NCBI GenBank assembly: GCA_934454405.1
Contig: CAKSFN010000010.1
Span: 1 to 64,000, forward strand
Direction of reading: 5' to 3'
From: an uncultured Eubacteriales bacterium
GTDB taxonomy: Bacteria > Bacillota > Clostridia > Oscillospirales > UBA644
Length of the DNA: 64,000 nt
Both the position numbers and the translations under genes were made by a program. Below the pieces are notes generated by a model. The model had not been told where the DNA came from and did no database searches. It saw nothing but the letters and a program-made list of their open reading frames with translations. Position 1 is the first letter of the stretch. Each line of letters begins with the position of its first letter. Of this stretch, positions 42,446 through 53,784 are shown piece after piece.

Positions 42446-44277
42446 ATATTTGCTGCCTCCTCTTCCGAAAGCGACTGGCTTTCATATATTTTTCGGTAAA
42501 TTCCGCCCGCGGCCTTCAGCTCGTCGTGCGTTCCCTGTTCAACGATGCGCCCCTTGTCGAGAACGATTATCTTATCCGCCTTCATCAAGGTCGTTATACG
42601 GTGCGAAATAAGAATGACCGAGGAGCTGCCGAACCGTTCTTCAAGCGCTTTTCTTATCTTGACGTCGGTTTGAGTGTCCACCGCCGAAAGAGAGTCGTCA
42701 AAGACCATTATCGGCGTTTTCTGCGTCAGCATACGCGCTATCGCCGCACGCTGTTTCTGCCCGCCCGAAAGCGTAACGCCGCGTTCGCCGACAAACGTTT
42801 CGTAGCCCTGCGTGAAGTTCATTATCGTGTCGTCAAGACACGCCGCGGACGCCGCTTCGCGGATCTCGTCCATCGAAATATCTTTGCGCGTTATGCCGAT
42901 ATTCTCCGCAAGCGTGCGGGAGAAAAGATACGGCTCCTGCAAGACCATACCGATGTTTTCGCGAAGATATTCGGTCTTTATGTCGCGGATGTCAACGCCG
43001 CCTATTGTTATTCTGCCGCAGCCGTCGGGCAGGTCGTAAAGCTTGTCAAGCAGCATCATCAGAGTTGTTTTGCCGCTGCCCGTTCCGCCGAGAATACCGA
43101 GCGTCGTTCCCTTTTCAACGGTGAAAGAAACATCCTTTATCATCTGCGGATAGCCTTCGTATGCGAAGCTGACGTTTTCAAAGGCGATATCCGCGTTCAT
43201 ATCGGGGCATATCGCGTCGGGGCTGTCTTCCTCGACGGGCGCGGTCATAATCTGCCTGATACGCTCCGTTGAAACGCCAGCCTTGCTCATTTCGGAGATC
43301 ATTCTGCCGAGCATACGCACGGGCCATACAAGCATGGAGTTATACGAAATAAACGCTATGTATTCTCCGGGGAGCATCATTCCGCGAGTGCAGAAAAACG
43401 CGCCGAAAACAACGACGAACATAACCTGCAAGCCCGAAAGAATGTCCGCGCTGCTCCAAAAGCGGCTCATCACGCGCGCAAGGTGTTCCCAGAGCGACGT
43501 GTAGTATTCGTTCTGCTTTTCAAACCTGTCGCACTCGTACTTTTCCCGTCCGAAAGCGCGCACGACGCGAACCCCCGTAAGGTTTTCCTGCGCCATCGCC
43601 GAAAGCTTGCCCTCGTTTTCGTCGCATTTAAGAAATCCCGCGCCTATTCTTCTGTGAAACAGAAACGAATATCCGATGATAACGGGCATGGGAATAAGGG
43701 AAACGACCGCAAGCAGCGGATTCATGGAGAACATAAACACCATGGAGAGAACGAGCATGATAACTATTCGCAGAACGGACGTCAGCTGCTCCGAAACAAA
43801 GTTTCGCATGGTGTCGATATCAGATGTGCAGCGCTGGATTATATCTCCCGTCTTATTCTGCATGTGCCATGAAAACGGAAGTTTTTCGATATGCTCAAAA
43901 AGGCTGTCACGCATGGTCTTGACAAGCGTTTCGGAGCCTTTTGTGTTGAAAACGCGGAAAGTGTATTGCGAAACGACCTTGAAAAGAGAGACCGCTACAA
44001 CCGCGACCGCGGGTATCCACAGATTCTTTGCAAGGTGTTCAAGCCCTCCTGCCGCGTCGGTCAGGAATTTTGCTGTCGAACCCTCTTCGAGAGCGGAGTT
44101 CGGGAGAATGTTATCGACAGTTACGCGAATTATCTGCGGAATAATCATATCCGCAAGCGCCGTGACGGCAGCGGAGATCATTCCGATGAAAAAGAATATT
44201 TTGCTTCCCCGCAGGAATATCGCGAGCATTCGCGCGTTGCCCGTCTGCGGGGTTATCGTTCGTTTGTTTTTACTCAT
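42442..44277 (-). CDS. ABC transporter, fused permease-ATPase (first half-transporter)
   Basis: 611 residues. Type IV exporter membrane domain with the characteristic MQNKTGDIIQRCTSDIDTMR coupling region (about 139-158), then ATPase: Walker A GGTGSGKTT, LSGGQKQR signature, and Walker B PIMVFDDSLSAVDT, where the usual catalytic Glu is Asp (FDD). That Asp matches the degenerate-site partner of heterodimeric exporters, complementing the Glu-bearing partner encoded next. AAGGAAAG precedes ATG 44277. It follows uvrA on the same strand with a 93-base gap. Confidence 0.88.
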   Translation of the reverse strand: MSKNKRTITPQTGNARMLAIFLRGSKIFFFIGMISAAVTALADMIIPQIIRVTVDNILPNSALEEGSTAKFLTDAAGGLEHLAKNLWIPAVAVVAVSLFKVVSQYTFRVFNTKGSETLVKTMRDSLFEHIEKLPFSWHMQNKTGDIIQRCTSDIDTMRNFVSEQLTSVLRIVIMLVLSMVFMFSMNPLLAVVSLIPMPVIIGYSFLFHRRIGAGFLKCDENEGKLSAMAQENLTGVRVVRAFGREKYECDRFEKQNEYYTSLWEHLARVMSRFWSSADILSGLQVMFVVVFGAFFCTRGMMLPGEYIAFISYNSMLVWPVRMLGRMISEMSKAGVSTERIRQIMTAPVEEDSPDAICPDMNADIAFENVSFAYEGYPQMIKDVSFTVEKGTTLGILGGTGSGKTTLMMLLDKLYDLPDGCGRITIGGVDIRDIKTEYLRENIGMVLQEPYLFSRTLAENIGITRKDISMDEIREAASAACLDDTIMNFTQGYETFVGERGVTLSGGQKQRAAIARMLTQKTPIMVFDDSLSAVDTQTDVKIRKALEERFGSSSVILISHRITTLMKADKIIVLDKGRIVEQGTHDELKAAGGIYRKIYESQSLSEEEAANI

Positions 44278-44370
44278 ATCTTTCCTTATATTTCAATAAA
44301 ATGCGGAGCGCTTACGCAAGAAGCGCGTTCGGTTCAGATTTCGGTTCAAACAGTCTCAGCCAAAGCTTAA

Positions 44371-47139
44371 TCAATGAGGAAAATAGCGTTTCAGATACTG
44401 TCCGGTAAACGACTCGGGAACTTTTGAAACTTCACGCGGAGTACCCGTGCAAAGCACCGTTCCGCCGCCGTCGCCGCCCTCGGGGCCGAGGTCGATGATG
44501 TGATCCGAGCATTTGATAACATCAAGGTTGTGCTCGATAACGACCACGGTGTTGCCCGCGTCCGTCAGTTTTTGCAGAACCTTGATAAGCTTTTTGACGT
44601 CCTCGGAGTGAAGCCCCGTCGTCGGTTCGTCCAGAATATATATCGTTTTGCCCGTGGAGCGCTTCGAAAGCTCCGTAGCCAGCTTGATTCTCTGCGCCTC
44701 GCCGCCCGAAAGAGTGGTGGACGGCTGACCTATCTTTATATATCCGAGACCGACATCGTAAAGGGTTGCGAGCTTTCTGTAAACATTCGGTATATTCTCA
44801 AAAAACTTCAAACCCTCCTCGACCGTCATATCAAGAACTTCGTAAATGTTTTTGTCCTTGAATTTAACATCGAGCGTCTCTCTGTTGTAGCGTTTGCCTC
44901 CGCACACGTCGCACGGAACATAAATATCGGGAAGAAAGTGCATTTCTATCTTGACGATACCGTCGCCCTTGCAGGCGTCGCAGCGGCCGCCGTCAACATT
45001 GAAGGAGAACCTGCCCGCTTTGAAACCCTTTGCGCGCGCATCTGGCGTCTGCGCAAAAAGCTCGCGTATGTCGTTGAACATTCCCGTATACGTTGCGGGG
45101 TTCGAACGCGGGGTTCTGCCTATCGGACTTTGGTCTATATTAACGACTTTGTCGAGTTGGTCGATGCCTTCAATGCAGTCGCATTTGCCGGGTACCAGAC
45201 GCGAGCGGTTGAGCTTGACCGCAAGCGTTTTGTACAGAATTTCATTTATAAGGCTCGATTTGCCCGACCCGGAAACACCCGTAACGGAGGTGAATACGCC
45301 GAGCGGTATCTCGACATCGATGTTCTTTAAGTTGTTTTCCTTCGCGCCGCGGATAACAAGGGATCTGCCCGTGAGCGGACGCGTTTTTTTGGGAACGGGT
45401 ATCTCTTTTCTGCCCGAAAGATACTGTCCCGTTATGGATTTTTCGTTCTTCGCGACCTCTTCGGGCGTGCCCGCCGCAACTATATATCCGCCGTGAATGC
45501 CCGCGCCCGGACCTATATCGACAAGATAATCGGCGGCGCGCATCGTGTCCTCGTCGTGTTCGACAACGATAAGAGTGTTGCCGAGATCGCGCAGTTTTTT
45601 CAAAGTGTTTATCAGTTTTTCGTTGTCGCGCTGGTGAAGGCCTATGCTCGGCTCGTCAAGGATATAAAGCACCCCGACAAGAGAAGAGCCTATCTGCGTG
45701 GCAAGACGTATCCTCTGCGCCTCGCCGCCCGAAAGCGTTGAGGCGGAGCGCATGAGCGTCAGATATTGAAGCCCGACGCTGCGCAGGAAATTCAGTCTCG
45801 ATTTGATTTCTTTTATTATCTGCGCCGCTATCATCGTGTCGCGCGCTCCGAGTTTAAGATTGTCTATGAAGTCGTATGCTTCGCTGACGGATTTTTTGCA
45901 GAGGTCGATAATGTTTATGCCGCCGACAGTGACCGCAAGCGCCAGATCGCTGAGCCTGTTTCCGTGACATTCGGGGCAGGGCTTGTCGGACATCAGCTGT
46001 TCGATTTCGGTGCGTACCGCCTCGCTCGAAGACTGCTTATACCGTCTTTCTATGCACGGGATTATGCCCTCGTCCGTTTCGCAGCCGTAAAGTAGCTTGT
46101 CAAGCGCTTCTTTGGGAATATCCTTAACGGGCGTTGAAAGGTTTGCGCCGTAATCGCGCAGAATGGACGCAAAATGGCGTATATAATACGAATTTGAGCT
46201 TACGTTGCCGAAGCCCGTCGCGGCTATCGCGCCGTCAAGAATGCTCAGATCCTTGTTCGGAATTACAAGGTCGGGATCGACCGCCATGGTGAAGCCGAGT
46301 CCGGAGCAGGTCTTGCACGCGCCCGCGGGATTGTTGAAAGAGAACATTCTCGGAGTCAGTTCCTCGATGCCTATGCCGTGTTCGGGGCAGGAATAACGCT
46401 GGGAATACGTCGTTTCTTCGCCGTCGGGCACGGAAACGACGATAAGCCCGTTTGAAAGCTTGGAAGCCGTTTCGCACGAACCGACAAGACGCATTTTTAT
46501 GTCTTCGCGGATAACAAGACGGTCAACAACGACTTCGATATTGTGCTTTTTGTTCTTGTCAAGCGGAATATCCTCGCCGAGGTCGTAAATTATGCCGTCA
46601 ACGCGCACGCGGACGTAGCCGCTTTTTCTGTAATCCTCGAAAAGTTTCGCATATTCGCCTTTTCTGCCGCGAACGACGGGCGCAAGGATCTGAATGCGCG
46701 TGCCCTCGTCAAGGTTCATAATCTTATCGACGATGGAATCAAGCGCCTGCTGCTTTATCTCAACGCCGCAGACGGGGCAGTGCGGAACGCCCACACGCGC
46801 GTAAAGAAGACGCAGATAATCGTAAATTTCGGTTATCGTGCCGACGGTCGAGCGCGGGTTTTTGGAAGTTGTTTTCTGGTCTATGGATATGGCGGGCGAA
46901 AGCCCCTCGATATAATCGACGTCGGGCTTTTCCATTTGCCCCAAAAACATACGCGCGTAGGAGGACAGGGACTCAACGTAGCGTCTTTGTCCCTCCGCAT
47001 ATATCGTGTCAAACGCAAGGCTCGATTTGCCCGAGCCCGAAAGCCCAGTAAAGACAACGAATTTGTCTCTCGGTATTTCAAGGTCGATGTTTTTGAGGTT
47101 ATTTTCCCTCGCGCCTTTTACAAGTATCGTATCTCTCAT
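44371..47139 (-). CDS. uvrA: excinuclease ABC subunit A
   Basis: 922 residues, DNA-damage recognition ATPase of nucleotide-excision repair. Two ABC modules: Walker [10 protein letters not shown] (about 31) and GVSGSGKSS (about 622), signatures [12 protein letters not shown] and [12 protein letters not shown]. Zinc modules are present in the first signature-domain insertion (CPEHG ... CKTCSGLG) and in the second ABC half (CDACKGDG ... CDVCGG). The UvrB-binding segment follows the first Walker region. Pairs with uvrB, 49 bases upstream. Confidence 0.97.
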   Translation of the reverse strand: MRDTILVKGARENNLKNIDLEIPRDKFVVFTGLSGSGKSSLAFDTIYAEGQRRYVESLSSYARMFLGQMEKPDVDYIEGLSPAISIDQKTTSKNPRSTVGTITEIYDYLRLLYARVGVPHCPVCGVEIKQQALDSIVDKIMNLDEGTRIQILAPVVRGRKGEYAKLFEDYRKSGYVRVRVDGIIYDLGEDIPLDKNKKHNIEVVVDRLVIREDIKMRLVGSCETASKLSNGLIVVSVPDGEETTYSQRYSCPEHGIGIEELTPRMFSFNNPAGACKTCSGLGFTMAVDPDLVIPNKDLSILDGAIAATGFGNVSSNSYYIRHFASILRDYGANLSTPVKDIPKEALDKLLYGCETDEGIIPCIERRYKQSSSEAVRTEIEQLMSDKPCPECHGNRLSDLALAVTVGGINIIDLCKKSVSEAYDFIDNLKLGARDTMIAAQIIKEIKSRLNFLRSVGLQYLTLMRSASTLSGGEAQRIRLATQIGSSLVGVLYILDEPSIGLHQRDNEKLINTLKKLRDLGNTLIVVEHDEDTMRAADYLVDIGPGAGIHGGYIVAAGTPEEVAKNEKSITGQYLSGRKEIPVPKKTRPLTGRSLVIRGAKENNLKNIDVEIPLGVFTSVTGVSGSGKSSLINEILYKTLAVKLNRSRLVPGKCDCIEGIDQLDKVVNIDQSPIGRTPRSNPATYTGMFNDIRELFAQTPDARAKGFKAGRFSFNVDGGRCDACKGDGIVKIEMHFLPDIYVPCDVCGGKRYNRETLDVKFKDKNIYEVLDMTVEEGLKFFENIPNVYRKLATLYDVGLGYIKIGQPSTTLSGGEAQRIKLATELSKRSTGKTIYILDEPTTGLHSEDVKKLIKVLQKLTDAGNTVVVIEHNLDVIKCSDHIIDLGPEGGDGGGTVLCTGTPREVSKVPESFTGQYLKRYFPH

Positions 47140-47188
47140 ATCTCACATCTTCTTTCAAGCCGTTTTGCGGCGCCGATGAACACAAAAA

Positions 47189-49177
47189 TCACTTTACGCC
47201 CTTTGCCTGCGCCTGAATTTCCTTTATCCTGTCGCGCAGCGTTGCGGCATATTCGAAATCCAGATTCTTTGAAGCGCGTTTCATTTCCGCCGTCAACTCT
47301 TTTATAAGGTCGTCGAGCTGCTTCGGCGAAAGTTTTCTTGCGTCCACCGCTTTTTCCGCATCTTCCGCAACTTTTTCGGCGGCGGTGAACGCGGCGACGT
47401 CGGTTATCGGCTTTATTATCGTTTTCGGCGTTATGCCGTGGTCTTTGTTGTATTTTTCCTGTATCGAACGGCGGCGTTCCGTTTCCCTGATGGCGGCTTC
47501 CATCGACGGGGTAACGGTATCGGCGTACATTATTACTTCGCCCTCCGCGTTTCGCGCCGCTCTGCCTATTATCTGTATCAGGGAGCGTTCGTTTCTCAAA
47601 AAGCCCTCTTTGTCCGCGTCAAGAATAGCGATAAGCGAAACTTCGGGCAGGTCAAGTCCCTCGCGGAGCAGGTTTATCCCGACAAGGACGTCAAACTCTC
47701 CCAAACGCAGGTCGCGGAGCGTCTGTATACGTTCGAGAGTTTCCGTTTCATGGTGCATATACCGAACGCGCAGGTCAAGCCCTTGCAGATATTCCGTCAG
47801 GGACTCGGACATTTTCTTTGTCAGAGTAACGACAAGCACACGTTCTTTTTTCTCCACGCGTTTCTTTATCTCCGAAACAAGGTCGTCTATCTGACCGTCC
47901 GTCGGACGAACGCTGACAAGCGGGTCGAGAAGCCCCGTGGGTCTGATTATCTGTTCGACTATCTGCGCGGAATGTTCTTTCTCATAATCTCCCGGCGTAG
48001 CCGAAACGTATATCACCTGATTGAGTTTTTGCTCAAACTCGCTGAAAAACAGCGGACGGTTGTCAAAAGCGGACGGAAGACGGAAACCGTATTCGACAAG
48101 GCTTTCTTTTCTTGCCCTGTCGCCGCCGCTCATACCGCGCACCTGCGGCACGGAAACGTGGCTTTCGTCGATGAACATCAAAAAGTCTTTCGGAAAATAG
48201 TCCAGCAGCGTGTACGGGGTCGAACCGGGCTTTCTGCCCGAAAGGATACGGGAATAGTTCTCCACACCTTTGCAGTAACCCACCGTGCGCAAGAACTCCA
48301 CGTCGTACATCGTGCGTTCTCTGATACGCTGCGCCTCGATAAGCTTGCCCCTGTCCGTGAAAAACTTTTCGCGTTCCTCCATTTCTCGGATAATTTCATC
48401 TATCGCTTTTTTCAGATGCTCGTCCGTCGTGACGTAATGCACGGCGGGGAATATCACGGCATAATTGATTATTCGCAGTATCTCGCCCGTCGTCGGGTTT
48501 ATCTCGCATATCCGCTCTATCTCGTCATCCCAGAACTCAACGCGTATAACCAAGTCGTTCGCGGATGCGGGAAATATCTCCACAACGTCGCCCCTCGCGC
48601 GGAACATACCTCTGCCGAGGTCGATGTCGTTTCTCTCAAACCGTATCTTCGCAAGGTTTTTCAGCAGTTCCTCGCGGTCAAGTTTTTGCCCGACACGGAG
48701 CGACACCATCATATTGTGGTATTCCGCAGGGTCACCGAGCGTGTAGATACACGAAACGCTCGCAACTATTATAACGTCACGGCGTTCAAACAGCGCGGAG
48801 GTCGCGGAATGGCGCAGGCGGTCGATTTCGTCGTTTATCGACATATCTTTTTCTATATACGTGTCCGTGTGCGCGATATACGCCTCGGGTTGGTAATAAT
48901 CGTAATAGGATACAAAATACTCCACCGCATTTTCGGGAAAGAACTCGCGAAACTCCGAGCAAAGCTGCGCGGCAAGGGTTTTGTTGTGGGCAAGAATGAG
49001 CGTGGGACGATTGACATTGGCGATAATGTTCGCCATGGTAAAAGTTTTGCCCGAACCGGTAACGCCGAGCAAAGTCTGTTTTTCATCTCCGTCCAAAATA
49101 CCTCGGGTCAACTTTTCGATAGCCTGCGGCTGGTCTCCCGTCGGCTTATAATTCGACACAAGCTTGAATTTATCCAT
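47189..49177 (-). CDS. uvrB: excinuclease ABC subunit B
   Basis: 662 residues, superfamily 2 helicase-like protein that verifies lesions. Walker A is [10 protein letters not shown] (about residue 38). The beta-hairpin tyrosine cluster is in [12 protein letters not shown] (about 90). DEsh-type motif II is [10 protein letters not shown], and motifs V/VI appear as [14 protein letters not shown] and [11 protein letters not shown]-terminal UVR coiled-coil motif (about 625-660) contacts UvrC. AAAGGGG precedes ATG 49177. No LexA box was recognised upstream. Confidence 0.97.
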   Translation of the reverse strand: MDKFKLVSNYKPTGDQPQAIEKLTRGILDGDEKQTLLGVTGSGKTFTMANIIANVNRPTLILAHNKTLAAQLCSEFREFFPENAVEYFVSYYDYYQPEAYIAHTDTYIEKDMSINDEIDRLRHSATSALFERRDVIIVASVSCIYTLGDPAEYHNMMVSLRVGQKLDREELLKNLAKIRFERNDIDLGRGMFRARGDVVEIFPASANDLVIRVEFWDDEIERICEINPTTGEILRIINYAVIFPAVHYVTTDEHLKKAIDEIIREMEEREKFFTDRGKLIEAQRIRERTMYDVEFLRTVGYCKGVENYSRILSGRKPGSTPYTLLDYFPKDFLMFIDESHVSVPQVRGMSGGDRARKESLVEYGFRLPSAFDNRPLFFSEFEQKLNQVIYVSATPGDYEKEHSAQIVEQIIRPTGLLDPLVSVRPTDGQIDDLVSEIKKRVEKKERVLVVTLTKKMSESLTEYLQGLDLRVRYMHHETETLERIQTLRDLRLGEFDVLVGINLLREGLDLPEVSLIAILDADKEGFLRNERSLIQIIGRAARNAEGEVIMYADTVTPSMEAAIRETERRRSIQEKYNKDHGITPKTIIKPITDVAAFTAAEKVAEDAEKAVDARKLSPKQLDDLIKELTAEMKRASKNLDFEYAATLRDRIKEIQAQAKGVK

Positions 49178-49514
49178 CGTTCACACCCCTTTACACGGTT
49201 TGATTTATCACGGAACGTAATTTTCTTTGCTTTATTTTTTTCGTAATTTTCAATATAAAATCCCGCGAATGTTTTTTCTTCTCACGGGTCAGCCTCTATA
49301 TTATATCACACTTATTATAAAAAATAAAGGGGGTAAAGCACTATTTTACAAAATAATCGTATGATTTTTCTTAAAACCTGTGTAATATAAACGCCCGAAC
49401 GGGAAAAAGTCCTTATCTGTCGGCAAGCCGTTTCAGCGTACAAATTTTATTACGCGCGCGTATGCGTATGAGCCTGAATCCCCGTTCGGAAAAATTTCAC
49501 CCCGAAAAGACGAT
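49178..49514. other. intergenic region between uvrB and the pst operon
   Basis: Holds a -10 box for uvrB on the minus strand (TATAAT, 49305-49300, with a weak TTTATT 17 bases upstream) and AT-rich sequence. No gene seen. Confidence 0.45.
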
Positions 49515-49569
49515 TTTACATGGATTTGACAAAACAAGGCTTTTGTACTTTACGTTCGAGGGGTATACT
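49515..49569 (+). promoter_or_regulatory. pst promoter with Pho-box-like repeats
   Basis: TTTACA (49515-49520) and TTGACA (49526-49531) form direct repeats 11 bases apart, and TTTACG occurs at 49549-49554, two turns on. A -10 TATACT lies at 49564-49569. TT(A/T)ACA repeats every 11 bases are the Bacillus PhoP-box pattern, so PhoP-type activation is likely. Confidence 0.5.
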
Positions 49570-49635
49570 ATGAGCGTACAAAGGAAAAAGTACAAAAGAA
49601 AGATTCCGATAACGGAAAAAGGAGAATGTTACATT

Positions 49636-50496
49636 ATGAAAAAGTTTGTAAGCATTATGCTCGCGGCACTTCTTGCGCTGGCACTTCTTGCGGGATGCGG
49701 AAGTAAAGACGCAACCACCACGACCCTGAACGGTACGACCGCGGCAGAAGGGAACAAGGAAGTAAGCGGAACGGTTTCGACCGACGGCTCCACCTCAATG
49801 GAAAACGTAATCGGCGCACTCGGCGAAGCGTTTATGCAGAACAACAAGAACGCAAAGTTCACTTATAACCCCATCGGCTCGGGCTCGGGCATCACGGCGG
49901 TAGCCGAAGGACGCTGCGATATCGGACTTTCGTCCAGAGCGCTTAAAGACGATGAAAAAGCAAACGGCTTGACCGAAACGATCGTAGCGCTCGACGGTAT
50001 CGCGGTAATCGTCAACCCCGCAAATGCGGTAAGCGACCTTTCCGTTGAAAACATCGCAAAGATATACACCGGTGAGATCACTAACTGGAAAGACCTCGGC
50101 GGCGCGGACGCGGAAATCGTTGTAATCGGACGTGAAGCGGGAAGCGGCACCAGAGACGGATTTGAATCCATCACCTCCACCAAAGAGACTTGCAAATACA
50201 GACAGGAACTTACTTCGACCGGCGACGTTATCACAACTGTTGCAAACAACCCGAACGCGATAGGATATGCTTCACTCGCGGCTCTTCAGGACTCGGTTAA
50301 AGCATTGACGGTCGGCGGTGTTGCTCCGTCGGAAGCAACGGTTAAAGACGGCAGCTACGTTATCCAGAGACCTTTCGTCCTCGTAACGAAAACCGGAGCT
50401 CAGCTCTCCGAAGTTGCTCAGAAGTTCTTCGACTTCGCAACCTCTGCGGAAGCAAACGAACTCATCTCCAAAGCGGGCGCGGTTCCCGTTAAATAA
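49636..50496 (+). CDS. pstS: phosphate ABC transporter substrate-binding lipoprotein
   Basis: 286 residues from ATG 49636 (AAGGAG upstream; a longer in-frame start at 49570 sits at the predicted transcription start). Lipobox LLAGC near residue 20. Phosphate-binding segments are recognisable: STDGSTSMEN, NPIGSGSGITAV, CDIGLSSR and GREAGSGTRDGFE. It captures phosphate outside and delivers it to PstCA. First gene of pstSCAB-phoU, behind Pho-box-like repeats. Confidence 0.95.
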   Translation: MKKFVSIMLAALLALALLAGCGSKDATTTTLNGTTAAEGNKEVSGTVSTDGSTSMENVIGALGEAFMQNNKNAKFTYNPIGSGSGITAVAEGRCDIGLSSRALKDDEKANGLTETIVALDGIAVIVNPANAVSDLSVENIAKIYTGEITNWKDLGGADAEIVVIGREAGSGTRDGFESITSTKETCKYRQELTSTGDVITTVANNPNAIGYASLAALQDSVKALTVGGVAPSEATVKDGSYVIQRPFVLVTKTGAQLSEVAQKFFDFATSAEANELISKAGAVPVK

Positions 50497-50579
50497 CAAA
50501 CAAAACGGACATAAAGCGGCGGCGGGCTCGGACGAAAGATTCGGGTTCGCTGCGTGCCGCGTGAAAGAGGCTTTGTAAG

Positions 50580-51449
50580 ATGAAAAACAAAAAGAGATTA
50601 TTCGAAAATATAATACACGGGATATTCCTTGTGCTCGGTCTGATAACGGTCGGCTGTGTGCTGCTCATAACCGTTTATCTGATAATCTCGGGCATTCCCG
50701 CAATAACGAAAATAGGGCTTTGGGATTTCCTGTTCGGCACGGAATGGGCATCGACGGCGGCGGAACCGAAATTCGGAATACTGCCGTTTATCCTGACAAG
50801 CGTTTACGGAACCGCGGGCGCAATACTTTTGGGTGTTCCCATAGGATTTCTGACGGCGGTCTTCCTTGCAAAGGTCGCGCCGCCGAAAATGAAAACACTT
50901 GTTGAATCGGCAGTCAGCCTGCTGGCAGGCATACCCTCCGTTGTTTACGGTCTTGTGGGCATGATAGTGCTCGTTCCCGCGATAAGAAAAATATTCAACG
51001 TTCCGGACGGTGCAAGCCTGCTGGCGGCGATAATCGTGCTTGCGATAATGATACTGCCCTCTATCATAAAAGTTTCGCTGAACGCGCTTGAAGCCGTTCC
51101 GAAAGAATATGAAGACGCTTCTCTGGCTCTCGGCGCAACGCCCACCGAAACATATTTCAGGGTTTCCGTCCCCGCCGCAAAAAGCGGCATCGCGGCGGCG
51201 GTCGTGCTCGGCGTCGGCAGAGCGATAGGCGAAGCGATGGCGGTTATGATGGTTGCCGGCAATGTTGCGAATATGCCGCGTCTTATGGGCAGCGTTCGTT
51301 TTCTTACAACGGCGGTCGCAAGCGAAATGTCCTATTCTTCGGGACTTCAAAGACAGGCTCTTTTCTCGATAGCGCTTGTGCTGTTCCTCTTCATCATGCT
51401 TATTAACGCCGCGCTGAACTTCTTCTTGAAAGGACGTAAGAAAAAATAA
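50580..51449 (+). CDS. pstC: phosphate ABC transporter permease PstC
   Basis: 289 residues, six membrane helices, with the binding-protein-dependent permease EAA loop at EAVPKEYEDASLALGATPTETYFRV (about 170-195). The ALLGVPIG-like helix and LVESAVSLLAGIPSVVYGLVG region are typical of PstC/PstA. The 83-base gap from pstS contains partly self-complementary GC-rich sequence that may set the pstS:pstC ratio. PstA follows one base after the stop. Confidence 0.95.
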   Translation: MKNKKRLFENIIHGIFLVLGLITVGCVLLITVYLIISGIPAITKIGLWDFLFGTEWASTAAEPKFGILPFILTSVYGTAGAILLGVPIGFLTAVFLAKVAPPKMKTLVESAVSLLAGIPSVVYGLVGMIVLVPAIRKIFNVPDGASLLAAIIVLAIMILPSIIKVSLNALEAVPKEYEDASLALGATPTETYFRVSVPAAKSGIAAAVVLGVGRAIGEAMAVMMVAGNVANMPRLMGSVRFLTTAVASEMSYSSGLQRQALFSIALVLFLFIMLINAALNFFLKGRKKK

Positions 51450-51450
51450 T

Positions 51451-52314
51451 ATGAAAAACAACAAAACGTCTTTGAAAAGAAAAGCATACGGGGTCACGAT
51501 GAACGTCCTTATGGGAGTCGCGGTAACGCTGACCTGCGCGCTGGTTCTTTTTCTTATCGTATATATCCTTTACAAAGGTCTTCCCAATATAACATGGGAT
51601 CTGCTTTCAACCTCGCCGAGTTACCTTTCGGGTACGATAGGCATTCTTCCCGACATTCTCAATACCGTTTATCTTGTTTTGGCTACGCTTGTCTTCGTGC
51701 TTCCGCTCGGGGTAGGCGCGGCGATATATCTGACTGAATACGCAAAGAACAAAAGAATAGTTGCAATAATCGAATACGCGGCGGAAACGCTTTCGGGCAT
51801 ACCGTCCATCATCTACGGACTTGTCGGAATGCTCTTTTTCTGCCAATTCCTCGGATTCCAGACATCAATAATCGCAGGCGCGCTGACGCTTGTTATAATG
51901 AACCTGCCCACGGTTATGAGAACCACGCAGGAAAGCCTGAAAACCGTTCCGCAGAGTTACCGTGAAGGCGCTTTCGGGCTCGGCGCGGGCAAATGGAGAG
52001 TTATCCGAACGGTTGTTTTGCCGGGCTGTATCGACGGTGTTATAACGGGCTGTATCCTTTCCGTCGGACGAATCCTCGGCGAATCCGCGGCGCTGCTTTT
52101 CACGGCGGGCGTTGCGCACGTCGTAAACGGGCTTTTCGAGGGACTTACAAGTTCGGGAGCCTCGCTGACGGTCGCGCTTTATGTTTACGCAAAAGAGCGC
52201 GGTAAATTCGACGTCGCGTTTGCGATAGCGGCGATACTGATGATTCTTGCGCTTATCATCAACCTTGCGGCGGCGCTCGTCGGCAAATATTTCAAAAAGA
52301 GGAGAAGTATATGA
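51451..52314 (+). CDS. pstA: phosphate ABC transporter permease PstA
   Basis: 287 residues, six helices; EAA loop [20 protein letters not shown] near residue 153 and [17 protein letters not shown] near 110. Forms the membrane channel with PstC. The stop overlaps the pstB start by four bases (ATGA), so translation is coupled. Confidence 0.95.
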   Translation: MKNNKTSLKRKAYGVTMNVLMGVAVTLTCALVLFLIVYILYKGLPNITWDLLSTSPSYLSGTIGILPDILNTVYLVLATLVFVLPLGVGAAIYLTEYAKNKRIVAIIEYAAETLSGIPSIIYGLVGMLFFCQFLGFQTSIIAGALTLVIMNLPTVMRTTQESLKTVPQSYREGAFGLGAGKWRVIRTVVLPGCIDGVITGCILSVGRILGESAALLFTAGVAHVVNGLFEGLTSSGASLTVALYVYAKERGKFDVAFAIAAILMILALIINLAAALVGKYFKKRRSI

Positions 52315-53066
52315 GCAATATTATAACCGTTAACGACCTTTGTCTTTGGTACGGAACCACGCAGGCGCTCAAAAACGTCAATATAAATATAGCAAAAAAC
52401 AGCATAACCGCGCTTATCGGACCCTCCGGCTGCGGTAAATCCACGTTTCTGAAAACACTTAACAGAATGAACGACCTTGTGCAGGGAGTGCGCATAACGG
52501 GCGAAGTCAGATACGACGGCAAGGACATTTTTGCCCCCGGCACGGACGTAAACGAGCTTCGCAAAAACATCGGTATGGTATTCCAGAAGCCGAACCCGTT
52601 CCCGATGAGCGTTTATGACAACATCGCTTACGGACCGCGCACGCACGGCGTTCGCAGCAAGGCAAAACTTGACGACATCGTGGAACGCTCGCTGCGCGAC
52701 GCGGCGATATGGGACGAGGTCAGGGACAGACTCAAAAAGTCGGCGCTCGGTCTTTCGGGCGGACAACAGCAGCGTCTTTGCATCGCGCGCGCGTTGGCGG
52801 TTGAACCCGACGTGCTTCTTATGGACGAACCGACCTCCGCGCTCGACCCCATTTCGACCTCGAAAATAGAAGATCTTGCCATGGATCTGAAAAAGAAATA
52901 CACGATAGTCATTGTTACACACAATATGCAGCAGGCGGTGCGTATATCGGACTACACGGCGTTTTTCCTGCTCGGAGACCTTGTCGAATACGGAAGCACG
53001 GAAAAAATGTTCGAGCAGCCGCAGGATAAACGCACGGAAGATTACATCACGGGGAGGTTCGGATAA
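52311..53066 (+). CDS. pstB: phosphate ABC transporter ATPase
   Basis: 251 residues. Walker [10 protein letters not shown] (about 35), Q-loop [12 protein letters not shown] (the PFPMS extension is specific to PstB), signature LSGGQQQR, Walker [14 protein letters not shown]-loop VTHNMQQA. It powers PstCA. The stop overlaps the phoU start by one base. Confidence 0.97.
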   Translation: MSNIITVNDLCLWYGTTQALKNVNINIAKNSITALIGPSGCGKSTFLKTLNRMNDLVQGVRITGEVRYDGKDIFAPGTDVNELRKNIGMVFQKPNPFPMSVYDNIAYGPRTHGVRSKAKLDDIVERSLRDAAIWDEVRDRLKKSALGLSGGQQQRLCIARALAVEPDVLLMDEPTSALDPISTSKIEDLAMDLKKKYTIVIVTHNMQQAVRISDYTAFFLLGDLVEYGSTEKMFEQPQDKRTEDYITGRFG

Positions 53067-53716
53067 TGAGAAGCAGATTTGACGAACAGCTGGCAACGCT
53101 GAACAAGGAACTTATAGAAATGGGCGCGCTCTGCGAAGAGGCGATAGCCGACGCGGCGAAAGCGCTGACGACGGCTGACGAAAAAACGGCGGCAAAAGTG
53201 GAGCCGCTTGAAGCGGAAATAAATCAAAAAGAAAGAGATATAGAGTCTCTTTGCCTGAAAATGCTGCTTCAACAGCAGCCCGTGGCAAGAGACCTGCGTC
53301 AGATATCCGCGGCTCTGAAAATGATAACCGACCTTGAAAGAATAGGCGATCAGGCGTCGGACATCGCGGAAATAATCACCTTTATCGACAAAAAAGCGGG
53401 CGTTGACTGCGAAGCGATATGCCTTATGGCGGAAGCGACCATACGCATGGTGACCGAGAGCGTTGACGCGTTCGTAAAAAGAGATGTCGGCATTGCCCAA
53501 CAGGCGATAGCGCACGACGACACGGTGGACGATTATTTCCTCAAAGTCAAACGTTCGCTTATAAACATGATAGCCCAAAGACCCGCAGACGGAGAACACG
53601 CGCTCGACCTGCTGATGATAGCAAAATATTTTGAACGTATCGGCGACCATGCGGTGAACATCGCGGAATGGGTCATCTTTTCCGTGACGGGAGTTCACAA
53701 AGGGCAGACCGTGTGA
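53066..53716 (+). CDS. phoU: phosphate-signalling regulator PhoU
   Basis: 216 residues, two tandem three-helix bundles with E/D-x3-D metal-binding motifs: DLERIGDQASDIAE near residue 90 and YFERIGDHAVNIAEW near 190. PhoU links PstB activity to the PhoR kinase and represses the Pho response when phosphate is high. In this operon it is followed by a PhoR-like kinase, which fits that signalling role. Confidence 0.95.
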   Translation: MRSRFDEQLATLNKELIEMGALCEEAIADAAKALTTADEKTAAKVEPLEAEINQKERDIESLCLKMLLQQQPVARDLRQISAALKMITDLERIGDQASDIAEIITFIDKKAGVDCEAICLMAEATIRMVTESVDAFVKRDVGIAQQAIAHDDTVDDYFLKVKRSLINMIAQRPADGEHALDLLMIAKYFERIGDHAVNIAEWVIFSVTGVHKGQTV

Positions 53717-53784
53717 CGCTCCGACGAAAAGGGCATACGGCGGAATGCCGTGCGAAAAATGCCCGAAAGAAAGGGACATAAACA

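Noticed and set aside
47438..49246. 602-codon open frame on the plus strand opposite uvrB
   Set aside because: It is fully antisense to an unmistakable uvrB, has no ribosome site, and its product is Arg/Phe/Val-rich, typical of the mirror frame of this codon usage.
49178..49330. LexA/SOS box ahead of uvrB
   Set aside because: No GAAC-N4-GTTC-like palindrome could be found.
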